A stretch of DNA of 25,370 nucleotides from Termitomyces sp. T153 (GCA_018296165.2 JACKQL020000253.1:1-25370), one strand, 5' to 3'; shown: positions 1-8,603, counted from the first letter of the stretch. Numbers and translations are program-made. The notes: a model not told the origin generated them from the letters alone.

Positions 1-7
1 TCTTGGA

Positions 8-295
8 TGTCAGGTTCCACTGACAATGGGGGCTCAGCTACACTGGCAAATCCTTACTAGGTGGACATGATGTCCTGTGCTTATAACCTAGTGCTTTGGA
101 GTTGGTGTGGAGTGGAGAGACTTGCAAGGGGAAGCTGGGGGGAGTGGTCCAAGCAAGTCTAGAGTGGTCTGGGGAAGTCTAAGACCAAGTATATTGATGT
201 TGGGCTTGGGCAGGCATCAGGACCAAGCTCATAAGCATGTAAATAGATTGCGGGATAGACAGAGGCTTTGCTATGGGGGTGGAGCCAGAGTTTGA
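8..295 (-). repeat. Truncated LTR (C/B family), R-U5 end, minus orientation
   Basis: Positions 8 to about 295 closely match 20342-20640, the LTR of element C, in the same minus orientation. The terminus TGTCAGG at 8 is the reverse complement of the LTR end CCTGACA seen in B and C. Bases 1-7 (tcttgga) look like a shortened remnant of the primer-binding site that follows this LTR in C. Similarity stops near 295, so the promoter-bearing U3 part is missing. It is probably the 5' LTR of another minus-strand element whose body lies left of the window. Confidence 0.8.
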
Positions 296-789
296 TGGGG
301 GATCAAATAAGACTTGATGGGTTCATGTCAGGGGACTTCCATTTTCAACCTCCATGACTGGTTCCAGCACCTCTGCAGCTTGTTCAATGTCTTTGGGGCT
401 CTTTCCAGAACCCTGAAGATCTCTGGAGGACTCTGGAGTTCTCTGTATTACCTCAGAAACCATTGCCCTAGGGTTAGGAGTAGCTCTGGTCACCTATACA
501 GTAGTTCCCATGCCTCTGCCACCTGCTGATGTGCCACACCAAGCAGTGGGGATCCTTAGACTTTTTCTCTTTGGATTCCCCTCTGCTAAGTGACTAGTTA
601 CTGATTTGTATTGTCATTTACTCCACTAATATACTTTGGATTCCCCTCTGCTAGCTGCATGACTCCAATCTGCCACACCAGAAGTTGCCCTTACAGCAGA
701 AAAAGTCTCCTAAAACTGGCATGGAAGCCCTGCAGAGCTATAAGGAATCTCTGAGCCACTATCTGCCACTTCTCTGCCAGGATTAAGCA
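296..789. other. Non-coding stretch, probable 5' leader of element A
   Basis: No coding frame can be supported. The stretch lies between a truncated LTR and the gag of element A, so it may be A's leader, but no LTR of A is present to prove it. It has the same CpG-poor, TpG/CpA-rich composition as A. The only internal structure noticed is a 20-base direct repeat, listed separately. Confidence 0.4.
569..653 (+). repeat. 20-bp direct repeat pair
   Basis: The 20 bases ctttggattcccctctgcta occur exactly at 569-588 and 634-653, 65 bp apart. Such a pair in a leader could be a small internal duplication. Function unknown. Confidence 0.85.
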
Positions 790-2279
790 TTGTGGAGTTC
801 TATGTCTCAGCTTGCCAACCCAGACACACTCTTGGAGGCCCCAGCCTCACAGGATGAAGCCTGGACTTGCCTGCTTCACCTAGAAACCCAGGTGCAATTA
901 ATGCAATCATCTCTTACCCACCACACAACCAAACTCTCTACCCTCCATCAGACAATGGATCTCATCTCCCAATCCCTTTAGGCATTGCTAGAATGCCTAA
1001 GCCTTTTAACTCCACTCCTCCTGTGGCTGAGGAACCAACTCCACCTGCTGTGGCATCCACTCTGGCAGCTCCAGTGATCCTGCAGCTGCAGATCCCTTGC
1101 CCAGCACTGCTAGATGCATACAACAGTGCTTGTTCTGGCAAAGAGAAATTCCTACAGTCCTGCTTCACTTACATCCACCTCAGCAGGGATGCTTTTGACT
1201 CTGATGTGCTGAAAATAGCCTGGGTGCTGTCATACATAAAGATCATATATGCCTCCACTTACATGCTGCAAGTTTTCCACTGCCCTGAAGGTGTGGGGAG
1301 TTTCCCAGACTGGGCTGCCTTTGAGAAGAACTTCCACACAGAGTTCTTTCTGTTGGACCCCACCAAGATGGTGGCACTGACACTGCATGACAGGGAGCAG
1401 TATGGACAAGGAAAGCATACTTTGGATGAGTACATCGACTCGTTCCAAGCCTTGGTCAAACAGGCTGCCTACCCTGATGGCCTCCAACTATGCCTCACCT
1501 TCTAGGATAGCTTGCACCCTGCCTTGGTGGAATGCATTGACAACCTGGTGGAGGGTTGCCCTGATGATGAAAAGATTGCATCATGGTACAAGGTGGCTCA
1601 GGACCAATGGCAGCTCATGGAGATCTGGAGAGAGCTCTGCTGCCTCCATTCCATGCTGCACTCTGCTGTGGTCAGCAACTTCTGCCTCTCTGTGCCTACT
1701 CACTCAGCACCAGCCCTCACTCCAGCTGCTCCCACTGCTCATCCCCTACCACTAGGAATCCCCATGGATGTGGATGCAGCCCATCAACTCTGCACAGCCC
1801 TGCTATTGTGTTAGAGATGCAAGAAGCCTGGGCACTTTGTACAGCACTGTCCCTTGGGCCTGGAGGTATGCTACCTTTTTATGGTGGAGCAAGAGGAACT
1901 TCTCCTGCAACTCCTGGCTGCAAAGGCTGCTGCCAGAGCTCTGCCACTGAATGAGCCTAAGCTGGAGTTGACCCCAGAGGAGGATGACATGTGTTCCTCA
2001 CCTCCAGAGTTTGAGGGGGATTTTTAGTCAAGCAATGGATGAGGTGTATGCCTCTGTCACTGGGTGCTAACAGGTTCTCTTGTCTGTTGATAGAAAATGA
2101 AACCACCTTTTCCAATGCCCTTCATTCTGAGACAGAAGAACTTCAAAGCCCCTCTCCAGACATATAAGTACTAACTCCAGAGCCCCCACCAAGCTCTCCA
2201 ACACCTCCAAAGGTCCATTGGCATGGCCCCACTTGGGCATGTCAAATGCCCCAACAGTATGTGATGGCCTCTGCCCAAA
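790..2279 (+). pseudogene. Element A gag (capsid + CCHC zinc knuckle) and gag-protease linker, broken
   Basis: This is the structural Gag region of a Ty3/gypsy retrotransposon. Gag forms the virus-like particle and its zinc knuckle binds the genomic RNA. A capsid-like segment (about 1140-1510) contains FPDWAAFEKNF and DEYIDSFQALV, as in fungal gypsy capsids, followed by a segment with LHPALVECIDNL and DEKIASWYKVAQ. The zinc knuckle at 1809-1850 has spacing C-x2-C-x4-H-x4-C, with a TAG inside the first x2. The frame then runs through a proline/serine-rich linker to about 2279 in the same phase as the protease. It is broken by several stops (TAG at about 1503 and 1812; TAA in the linker at about 2165) and one frame change near 980. 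Many arginine codons have become Trp, Gln, Cys, His or stop, as expected from CpG decay. The LTR-like element E cuts the linker, and the reading frame resumes at 9513. Confidence 0.85.
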
Positions 2280-2844
2280 TGATGTGCTTCTATGCCACCT
2301 AGTGCTGTGCAGGAAACCTAAAAAGAGGACCTAACACTAGTCACTAGATAGGGTAGCTGGCAGTAGGAAGTTAATAGTTGAGGGCGAGTCAGTAACCATC
2401 CCAGAGAACTAAAGCAAAAGTTGTGTTGTGGAGTGAAGTCAAAAGAAGTCGCTATTGCTAGCAGAAGTCGCTAGTGACAATAAGGAGAGAAAAAGGGTAA
2501 AGACCAGTAACATCACTAAGACAAGGCACCTCTTTAATGGAGGTAGTGGAGAGTGAGGGAATAGGGTAGAGACAGGGAATAGCAGTAACAGGAAGACTAA
2601 AAATTAAGGGACAAATGTGAACTGGTCGCTAGCCATCGTCGCTAGCATTGTTAAGTTGGATTAACTAAAATAGGCACCTGCAGTTGGCACCACACTAAGT
2701 CGAGGTCAAAGTTGAGAAGGTCTATTGCTAAGCCTGGGTTGAAGGTGATAAAAGAGTGAAAGAGGCAAAGTGTAATCTCTTGCTGGTAAGCTCAAAGATA
2801 GCAGTTCTCTGATTGTTCTGTTCTTGGTGTCTATGTACAGTCAG

Positions 2845-2852
2845 TATTTATA
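2845..2852 (-). promoter_or_regulatory. TATA box of E LTR copy 1
   Basis: TATAAATA on the minus strand, roughly midway through the LTR and conserved at 17997-18004 in the second copy. The position suits a U3 promoter. Inferred from sequence only. Confidence 0.5.
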
Positions 2853-3060
2853 TGTTTCAAAGTATAGTATGGGAAAGTAAACAAATAGGCACCACTAGCG
2901 ATGGCGTCTGTCACTGTATTTAGGGTGTATACAAGGCGTCAGTCTGTAACTAAGTGAAAAATCATAGGTGAAGTCTTGGTGGCACCTAATTGCAAATGAA
3001 ACCAAAAAGTAACAAGTCCGATGTCAATACCTAAAGCATAGACACTGTTCAAGTATGTTG

Positions 3061-3065
3061 GTAAG
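3061..3065. repeat. Target-site duplication of B, left (GTAAG)
   Basis: GTAAG directly precedes the B 5' LTR and recurs at 9189-9193 directly after the 3' LTR. The uninterrupted E copy (around 17775-17790, reverse complement) carries the motif once at the matching place, so it serves as the empty site. Confidence 0.92.
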
Positions 3066-3601
3066 TGTCACGACCCGTCCCCTGGACCCCCGCACATTGT
3101 CCAGCAACCTCCCATTCCCCAAAACCCCCAACACTCCACCGAACTTCCACCCATGCCCCGCGCCTATTTTGATTAGTCCCGACGCAACCTCGGCTAACTC
3201 CAACGCCTCCCTGGCTAACTCCAATGGCCCCCTAAACCTGACACTCTTTCACCAGATCCAAACCTCACTCTTCACTCGGTTCTGGACTCCATCAACCCCA
3301 ATTGATCTTTCATCAAACCCCAGCTCCGCTCCCATTGATCACGTGGCCTCCTACCCCTTCACGTCCACGAATCTCCATATGGTCTTCTGCCTGAACCCTG
3401 CCAAGCCCATCCTGTTTCCTTGCAATCTGACTTCTCCAGACCTTCCCAGACCTGTTCGGATCACATCCCACTAACTATCCACACAAGCAATCAGTGTCCA
3501 GAACGCTTTCAAGTGTCTGGTTGCCAGTGCAAGGGGATCACGCCTGCCTAGTAAGGACTCGCCCAGTGCAGCTGAGCCCCAGGGGTCAGCGGAACCTGAC
3601 A
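3066..3601 (+). repeat. 5' LTR of B (536 bp, internally deleted)
   Basis: Starts TGTCACGACC and ends CCTGACA, aligning with both ends of the 1163-bp 3' LTR. About 627 bp present in the 3' LTR (roughly 8195-8822) are missing. The lost part includes the TATA box and predicted transcription start. Most remaining differences between the two LTRs are CpG to TpG/CpA transitions, found in either copy. Confidence 0.93.
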
Positions 3602-3614
3602 TAATATCAAGACT
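3602..3614 (+). other. Primer-binding site of B, self-priming type
   Basis: taatatcaagact lies directly after the 5' LTR, where the minus-strand primer-binding site belongs. It is the exact reverse complement of agtcttgatatta at 8520-8532, 32 bp downstream of the TATA box in the 3' LTR, at the predicted transcript 5' end. Tf1 of fission yeast and its sushi-group relatives prime reverse transcription with their own RNA 5' end. This geometry matches that mechanism and does not suggest a tRNA primer. Confidence 0.75.
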
Positions 3615-3633
3615 CTACCTTACCCCATCTGTG

Positions 3634-4134
3634 ATGCCCGCATTATCTCCGCACACACGATCAAATAACTCCGATGTCTATGGTCTACCCATGCCTGGAA
3701 ACCCTTATGATTCATATGGCCCTGCCCAATTTGCCAAGGCACATTGAGTCGCGGATCCAACACCCAAATGTCCCCTCTGCTCTGGTTACATTCATACAAT
3801 GGCTCCCCCCACGGACACCCTCCCCAACCCACACCCAACCTTGTACCCCTCACGCAGACCGTCAAATCATCTCCCACCTCACCCTTACCCTCTCCACCAA
3901 CTCCGTTACCTTGCACAAAGTTGACCCCGACGTCACCCAAAGAACAGCATTCTAAAACCTGGCGACCATCTGACCAAATGAGTGACAATGTCTCTGGCAC
4001 CACACCAACCCTCCAACAAACAATAATGCCAACCCGCTGTGAAACAGTCACCCATTGCGCGAAGGATCACCAGCCACAATGAGACCACTGAGAACGTGCT
4101 TCCCCGAAGCCCGCCTGTGGATCCACTGACCCAC
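3634..4134 (+). pseudogene. B gag N-terminal remnant, proline-rich
   Basis: An ATG at 3634, 20 bases after the primer site, opens 37 codons to a TGA at 3745. The short N-terminal stretch contains VYGLPMPGNPYDSYGP, which resembles the start of C gag (around 20309: MSVYNPTYNL... and DNPYAPFYPG). Past the stop, the same frame continues as Pro/His/Ser-rich sequence with further stops to about 4134. In this family the N-terminal Gag region is long, low in complexity and proline-rich. No capsid or zinc knuckle is recognisable in B. It is probably non-functional. Confidence 0.5.
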
Positions 4135-6720
4135 TAGCAACTCTGCAGACTGATGAATGTGACTAATCACCAACAACATTACCAGACCCTACTATCGACC
4201 ACCAGACCCTCACCGCGATCACCCCCGAGGAACTATGCCCTCCGACAACTAGCCCCAAAATCACTGAAATCAAGCTCAACCCAACAACCCCAACAACAGA
4301 GCAAGAACCCCAGACCTAGGCTACGCTCCAACCCTAGAACCTGCTTCCGGTCAGTTGGGGACCTTGGTTGACTCGGCCGTCACCTCCGCCCAACAAATAA
4401 AGGGGCCCTGACACCTCCAACCCAACCCCAACAACCCTGGAACTAGACCAAGACATCCCTGAGCTTCTAGATGGTCAGGAAAAGAATGGCTATGCACCTC
4501 CACCCCACCACCCAAAGCACAGCCCCAAAGTTAACAAGGAGAACCACGGAACCCCAACTCTCAACAAGGGACAACTCCGGACCGCGCTGCTATGTCAACA
4601 CCCTCTCCCACACAATCCAGAACCCCCAACACTAAGGACCCTTGACACCGACCCTCCCTGCATGCCACTCCCAAACCTAAACTCCACCACCAGACTCCGC
4701 CATCTCCCACAAAGGAACCCCCAGCATAGGAGCCACCCCGAACTAACTATAGGAAAAAGGACCCTATATGAAGTAGTTCCCCTAAGTACTCTAAATTCAC
4801 TGACATGTTTATATAAGGGAGGGAGAAGCCCCACCATCATCCAGAGAATGTCGATCAGCTGTTCAAGCAACCTGACAACCCAAAGGGCACATGCTCTGAT
4901 ATCCTTAAAGGACCTCCCCCACCTGGCTTGACGACCCAAACAACCCTGCGCCAGCCCAAAACTGCCCGACCCACCCCTCTGACCCACTCCAAACCCCTCG
5001 ACACAGCTCTGGACCCTGGCAACATGACTCCAGGGCCTCCGCTCCGACTCCAACATTTGATCAAGGGGACCTACAGCGCCAACCCAACAACGATGCCCTG
5101 GTAGCCCCAACTCTGCAACATAAATCACCACCAGCTCCAAATCCCGCCCCTACGCTGGAATATGTCCGTCAAACAGGGACCACATCATCGGAGTACCCAG
5201 AAGCAAGCCACATGTGAAGTATCCTCTTTGGAGTACCCAGAAGCAGGCCACATGCAAAGTACCCTCTCTGGAGTACCCTAAGGTTGCTGATGCCCTCCCC
5301 AAAAGATGCTGCACGCCCCGACAATAATTTGACACTGAAGGAAGTGCCGCCCACCCACAACCAGCAAAGGACATCACATGCTGCGACTCTGCCCTTAGAG
5401 TCCCAGCCCACCACCGTCCCACTCCCCTCGCCCAACACGGATCGCTCCCAATGAGAAGACAAAAAAGAACTCCAGGACCCTCAAAGTAATCCCCCCAAAA
5501 GTTTTACACACCCCTGGAGAACCCAACCACAACTGATGGAGATCAACCCCAGAGCCCAAGAAATGATGAAGTGGCCCCTCCAACTCCGCCCCGAACCCTT
5601 GAGGGACAAGAGACAACCCCTGAGAAAGCGTACCAAAACCTACTCCGCCTCCTCCATTTGTAGTAATCTCCGGACCACTCCGGAACACAAGTGGAAGAAT
5701 GCCTTAACCCCGTCAACAGACTAAACCCACCCCCCAACCCCCATACCAACCCCGAACCCCTGGTCCTTGCGCTGGGAATGACAGACCAACAAAATATGTT
5801 TCAGGCCCGTTTCCCCACTCCACAACCCCCAAAGTCTTTCTGCTGGGACAATCTGTTGCCAACTGGACCCCACACTACCCCTACCAAAAGAAGCACCCCA
5901 AGCCTTAGAAGATGAAAGCGATGTCACGTAGGTGGCCTAGGACCCACAGACCCCGACTCTGGACCAGGAGAAACTTATGGGGACTGGTCACCCCAAATCC
6001 CGCCCCCTTGTCACCAGCACTCCGAAGCACACCAAACACTCCTGAGCACACCTGCCCATGAACATGACCCTCTAGAGCACGACGTCGACCCAAACCAATA
6101 TTTTGGAACACAACAAAGCCCTGACCCCACGTGCCTTTCGTCGAATACAATACTCCGGAGCTCAACAGAACCCCGCCATATGCAGCCCCACCAAAACATA
6201 GATCCCAGGGAAACCCAAGTCAAGGAATCGGATCCTCACCCCAAGGGAGTATCTCCGCCCCCATGCTGACTAAACCCACAGCCCAGGACGACCGGAGAAC
6301 CAGCTCCCACCAACTTATTACAAGGACCCCCCCTCCGGACCAACTATGCCGTGAGGACAAACCTTGCCCCACCAACCCCACCAATGAAGAGGGCTCCGCC
6401 ACCTTCGCCACCAGCGTTGGCATAAGGGCCAGATCACAGAAAGACCTCCGTCCCTCCCGCCAACTGCACTGACAAGAAAACCAAAGCCCTGAGCCCCGCT
6501 GGACACACATGAAAGATTTGAAGGTCTGCCCTCCTGTACCAACATGGCGCACGTCCCCGCCGCAGACTGAAGAAAATCCCTACACCCCTGGTCAGAAATT
6601 CCGAGAATCAAACCCAATAACACCATCCCAAAATGCCATGGAACTCCACAGGAGAACTCCCACCACCCCCGCCGAACCTTGGGAGCCCTCCCTGCAATGC
6701 TCCGCCCTGTCCCGACAAAC
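4135..6720 (+). other. Degenerate B interior without recognisable RT or integrase
   Basis: There is no long open frame on the plus strand, and the open frames on the minus strand look like shadows of C-rich DNA. Three weak traces occur in collinear Ty3 order. At 4772-4813 PKYSKFTDMF resembles the region just before RT (C has EYHEFADMF). At 5283-5306 VADALPKR resembles the end of RNase H. At 6674-6688 EPWEP sits where the chromodomain end (TWEP in D) would be, just before a clearly shared 3' region. If real, most of RT-RNase H has been deleted and the rest is eroded. Each trace alone could be chance. Confidence 0.35.
5190..5279 (+). repeat. 40-bp tandem repeat in B
   Basis: Two 40-base units (5190-5229 and 5230-5269) differ at only a few positions, and a third begins at 5270 (ggagtaccct) before diverging. 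40 is not a multiple of three, so it does not look like a protein repeat. Function unknown. Confidence 0.85.
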
Positions 6721-6967
6721 ACTGGGACTAGCCAGCACAGATGGCACTAGCAGGCGTAACCCCCGCTTCTGGATTCACTAGGGATTCAACTCCCACTCAC
6801 ACCCCTGCATGTTTTGCTTACTTTGCCCTCATACAAACTAAAACCTCACTTCACACGCCCAGGGACCAAGAAAAGAACATGTTTGCATACAAAAATTACA
6901 TATATATACAAGGCGAGGGAGGCAGCAAGTCCGAAAGCAACAAGAAACGGGGCCCACACCCACCCCC
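6721..6967 (+). other. Conserved 3' non-coding region of B after pol
   Basis: From about 6738 the sequence matches 24570-24700 of D and, in reverse complement, about 12240-12310 of C. The shared core includes gggattcaactccca. In D and C it follows the chromodomain, so it marks the boundary between gag-pol and the antisense gene. It may hold the 3' end or terminator of that gene, but no specific signal was identified. Confidence 0.55.
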
Positions 6968-7813
6968 TCACTCCCTCTCCAGATCCCCTGGCAACTCTAT
7001 CCCCAGATCAACTTCCATCTGGGCCTGCACCACCACCAAGACCTCTGCCAACCCCGGCAACGCCTCCCCCACATCAACCGCCACCTCCCACCACAACCCC
7101 GGGGCCACTGCATTGTGTCGCCAATGCCCTGCCAGCAACCTCTCCAATTGTGCCATCCCCTGCTGCAACTCCGGGGGCTGAACTGTGGACCCCTGCATCA
7201 ACCCGTCCTGAATCGGCACGAATGCCGCGGAGGCACCATCCAGGAGGACCCGGTGCTCCCACACCCAGCCTAACCCTAGAAAATGAACCGTCAGTAACAA
7301 ATGGAGGAGCGGAAGACCACTCACGAAGGATCCCTGCGCGCCCCAAAGCGGCCTCATTGGCCAAGCAATCCTCCCTCTGCCTCGCCGCCTCCAGCTCTGC
7401 CCACAGCGCATCTTGCGCCCACATGGCCTCTTGCTGGGTCCCACCCCTGAGGATGGGGAGGCTTGGCGCTTCCCACGAATCACTGCCGAGGACACCCCCT
7501 TTCCCTGACCACCCCGCAAAAACCCCACCTTCCCCACAGACTGCCCCATGCTCCCCTCCTTTGGCAATGCGGGACAAAACTTGGTCTGCTTTGGGACCCC
7601 TGGGAAATCCACCACCACCACCATGGACGACTCTCCAAAAAACCCCATCAGTCATCCCAAGAAGACAAGTTGACACCACTTACGACTCCAGTCCCTGGCA
7701 CTAGCGTGGCGCTGACACCCAAACTCCTCCCCCCCACTGTCATACACCACCACCTCATACAAATCAGAAGGCAACGGAGTGGGGGAGACTACTGGAATGC
7801 TGGGGGAAGACAT
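6968..7813 (-). CDS. Antisense accessory gene of B, intron-containing, coiled-coil-like product
   Basis: The gene lies opposite to gag-pol near the 3' LTR. Suggested reading: ATG at 7813-7811 (MSSPSIPVVSPTPLP...), a candidate first intron 7633-7683, a basic Ser/Pro segment (KRQASPSSGVGPSKRPCGRK), a helical segment with AELEAARQREDCLANEAALG, the intron 7270-7324, then exon 2 with WVWEHRVLLDG, QLERLLAGHW and WWEVAVDVGE, to the stop at 6968-6970. Exon 2 and the helical segment are recognisable in C (plus strand, 11655-12100) and D (minus strand, 24790-25370). A phase change near 7400 between the basic and helical segments is unexplained: a further intron, or an indel. The product family is not recognised. 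Heptad-like Leu/Glu/Gln content suggests a coiled coil. Start, first intron and integrity are inferences. Conservation of the last two segments is seen directly. Confidence 0.5.
7270..7324 (-). other. Predicted spliceosomal intron in the antisense gene of B
   Basis: On the minus strand the donor is GTGAGT (from 7324), a CTGAC branch site lies near the acceptor, and the acceptor is TTAG at 7270 (alternative CTAG at 7276, in the same phase). The length is 55 (or 49) nt, typical of basidiomycete introns. Removal joins the frame ending ...AGIL exactly to the frame reading WVWEHRVLLDG. C and D show the same position and phase. Confidence 0.72.
7633..7683 (-). other. Possible first intron of the antisense gene of B
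   Basis: Strong donor GTAAGT at 7683-7678 and a CTGAT branch-like site. The acceptor is weak (GGAG at 7636-7633, not YAG). The resulting 51-nt excision joins the MSSPSIP... frame to the basic-segment frame. There is no second copy in the window to compare. Confidence 0.3.
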
Positions 7814-8012
7814 GACGAAATTTGGGAAATCCCAGGGTACGTCCAAGGCTTTTAAATGATTGAAGAGAACCCTGACGAAGCGGCAGCCGTGCTTCGACTT
7901 TGTCTCCCACACTGCTATCACTTGCTGCAGACTGATCAATATTGCTTGGCTTTGACTCCCACACCCTGCCGATCCCTGTCCTGCTCCCCGCGTCTTGAAG
8001 GGTCTTGATGCT

Positions 8013-8025
8013 GAAAGGGGGGTGA
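8013..8025 (+). other. Polypurine tract of B
   Basis: gaaaggggggtga abuts the 3' LTR start (TGTCATGACC at 8026). This is the standard position of the plus-strand primer in LTR retrotransposons. Confidence 0.85.
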
Positions 8026-8487
8026 TGTCATGACCTGTCCCTGGACCCCTGCACATCATCCAGCAACCTCCCATTCCCCAAAACCCCCAACACTCCACCA
8101 AACTTCTGCCCATGCCCCGCACCTATTTCGATTAGCCCTGACACAACCTCGGCTAACTCCAACACCTCCCCGGCTAACTCCAACAGCCCCCTGGCCAACT
8201 TCAACACCTTCCCTCCAGCCACTGACACTTACCCTGGATCTCCCGAACCCCCAGAACCACCCCCGCTGCTCCCGATCTTCACCACCCATCATCAACTCAA
8301 CACCCTGGCTCCTCCAATCCATTCTGGAGTATCATGACAACCTCGGGGTGACCCGCATTCCCAAATGATCCCATCAACATATCAACGCGGCCCAACCCTT
8401 GATCGCAACCAACACCCACCAACTCCGTTGAGCTCCGCCAAGCCCCGCTGCCGCAGCTGACATACTCCAAAGTTCTCCAGTAGTCAG

Positions 8488-8494
8488 TATATAA
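8488..8494 (+). promoter_or_regulatory. TATA box of B 3' LTR
   Basis: TATATAA, identical in context (cagtagt.agtatataag) to the C LTR. The predicted start lies 32 bp downstream at 8520, where the self-priming complement begins. It is missing from the 5' LTR. Confidence 0.7.
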
Positions 8495-8519
8495 GACATC
8501 GAGTAGCTCTTTATACTCT

Positions 8520-8532
8520 AGTCTTGATATTA
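8520..8532 (+). promoter_or_regulatory. Predicted transcript 5' end of B, complementary to its primer-binding site
   Basis: agtcttgatatta, the exact complement of 3602-3614. The same 13-mer occupies the same place relative to the TATA box in C (20897-20885, minus). The transcription start itself is inferred from TATA spacing. Confidence 0.65.
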
Positions 8533-8603
8533 CCTACCTATTGTTAACGTTACCTATGGTCTGATTGTTTTCTTTCTCGTGTTCTGTGTCTTGTTTTCCT
8601 TAC

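Larger units (their letters stand above)
2280..3065 (-). mobile_element. Solo-LTR-like element E, copy 1, first part (interrupted by B)
   Basis: Read on the minus strand, the element begins TGATGAGCCCC (right end at 9512) and ends ...ACATCA (left end at 2280), so it has TG...CA termini. It is nearly identical to 17446-18572, which lies in the opposite orientation in element C. A TATAAATA box on the minus strand (2852-2845) matches the other copy. No coding frame, polypurine tract or primer site is visible, so it looks like a solo LTR of about 1.1 kb. It interrupts the gag-protease linker of A. Its own last bases here (GTAAG, 3061-3065) are the target duplication of the nested element B. The flanks (caaa on the left, ccgt on the right) do not form a clear duplication. 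Confidence 0.75.

Noticed and set aside
3055..3474. A 139-codon plus-strand open frame in the B 5' LTR
   Set aside because: It lies inside the LTR and starts in the flanking E sequence. The matching part of the 3' LTR gives the frame at 8852-9232 only by shared DNA, and no protein motif is visible.
3602..3614. tRNA-primed primer-binding site
   Set aside because: No tRNA 3' end (which would give TGG at the site start) fits taatatcaagact, while the element's own predicted 5' end matches all 13 bases.
4595..5140. A 181-codon minus-strand open frame in the B interior
   Set aside because: It lies opposite C-rich, G-poor decayed gag/pol sequence, is rich in Gly/Trp/Val/Arg as such shadows are, and has no counterpart in C or D.
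5283..5306. VADALPKR as the end of RNase H in B
   Set aside because: Attractive because it follows a pre-RT-like motif in the right order, but eight residues with no flanking similarity are not enough to call a domain. Kept only as a trace.
6814..7704. A 296-codon plus-strand Pro/Thr/Ala-rich open frame over the B 3' region
   Set aside because: It is the mirror of the antisense gene. The D and C copies are not open in this frame and show no protein-level agreement in it, whereas the antisense frames agree in phase.
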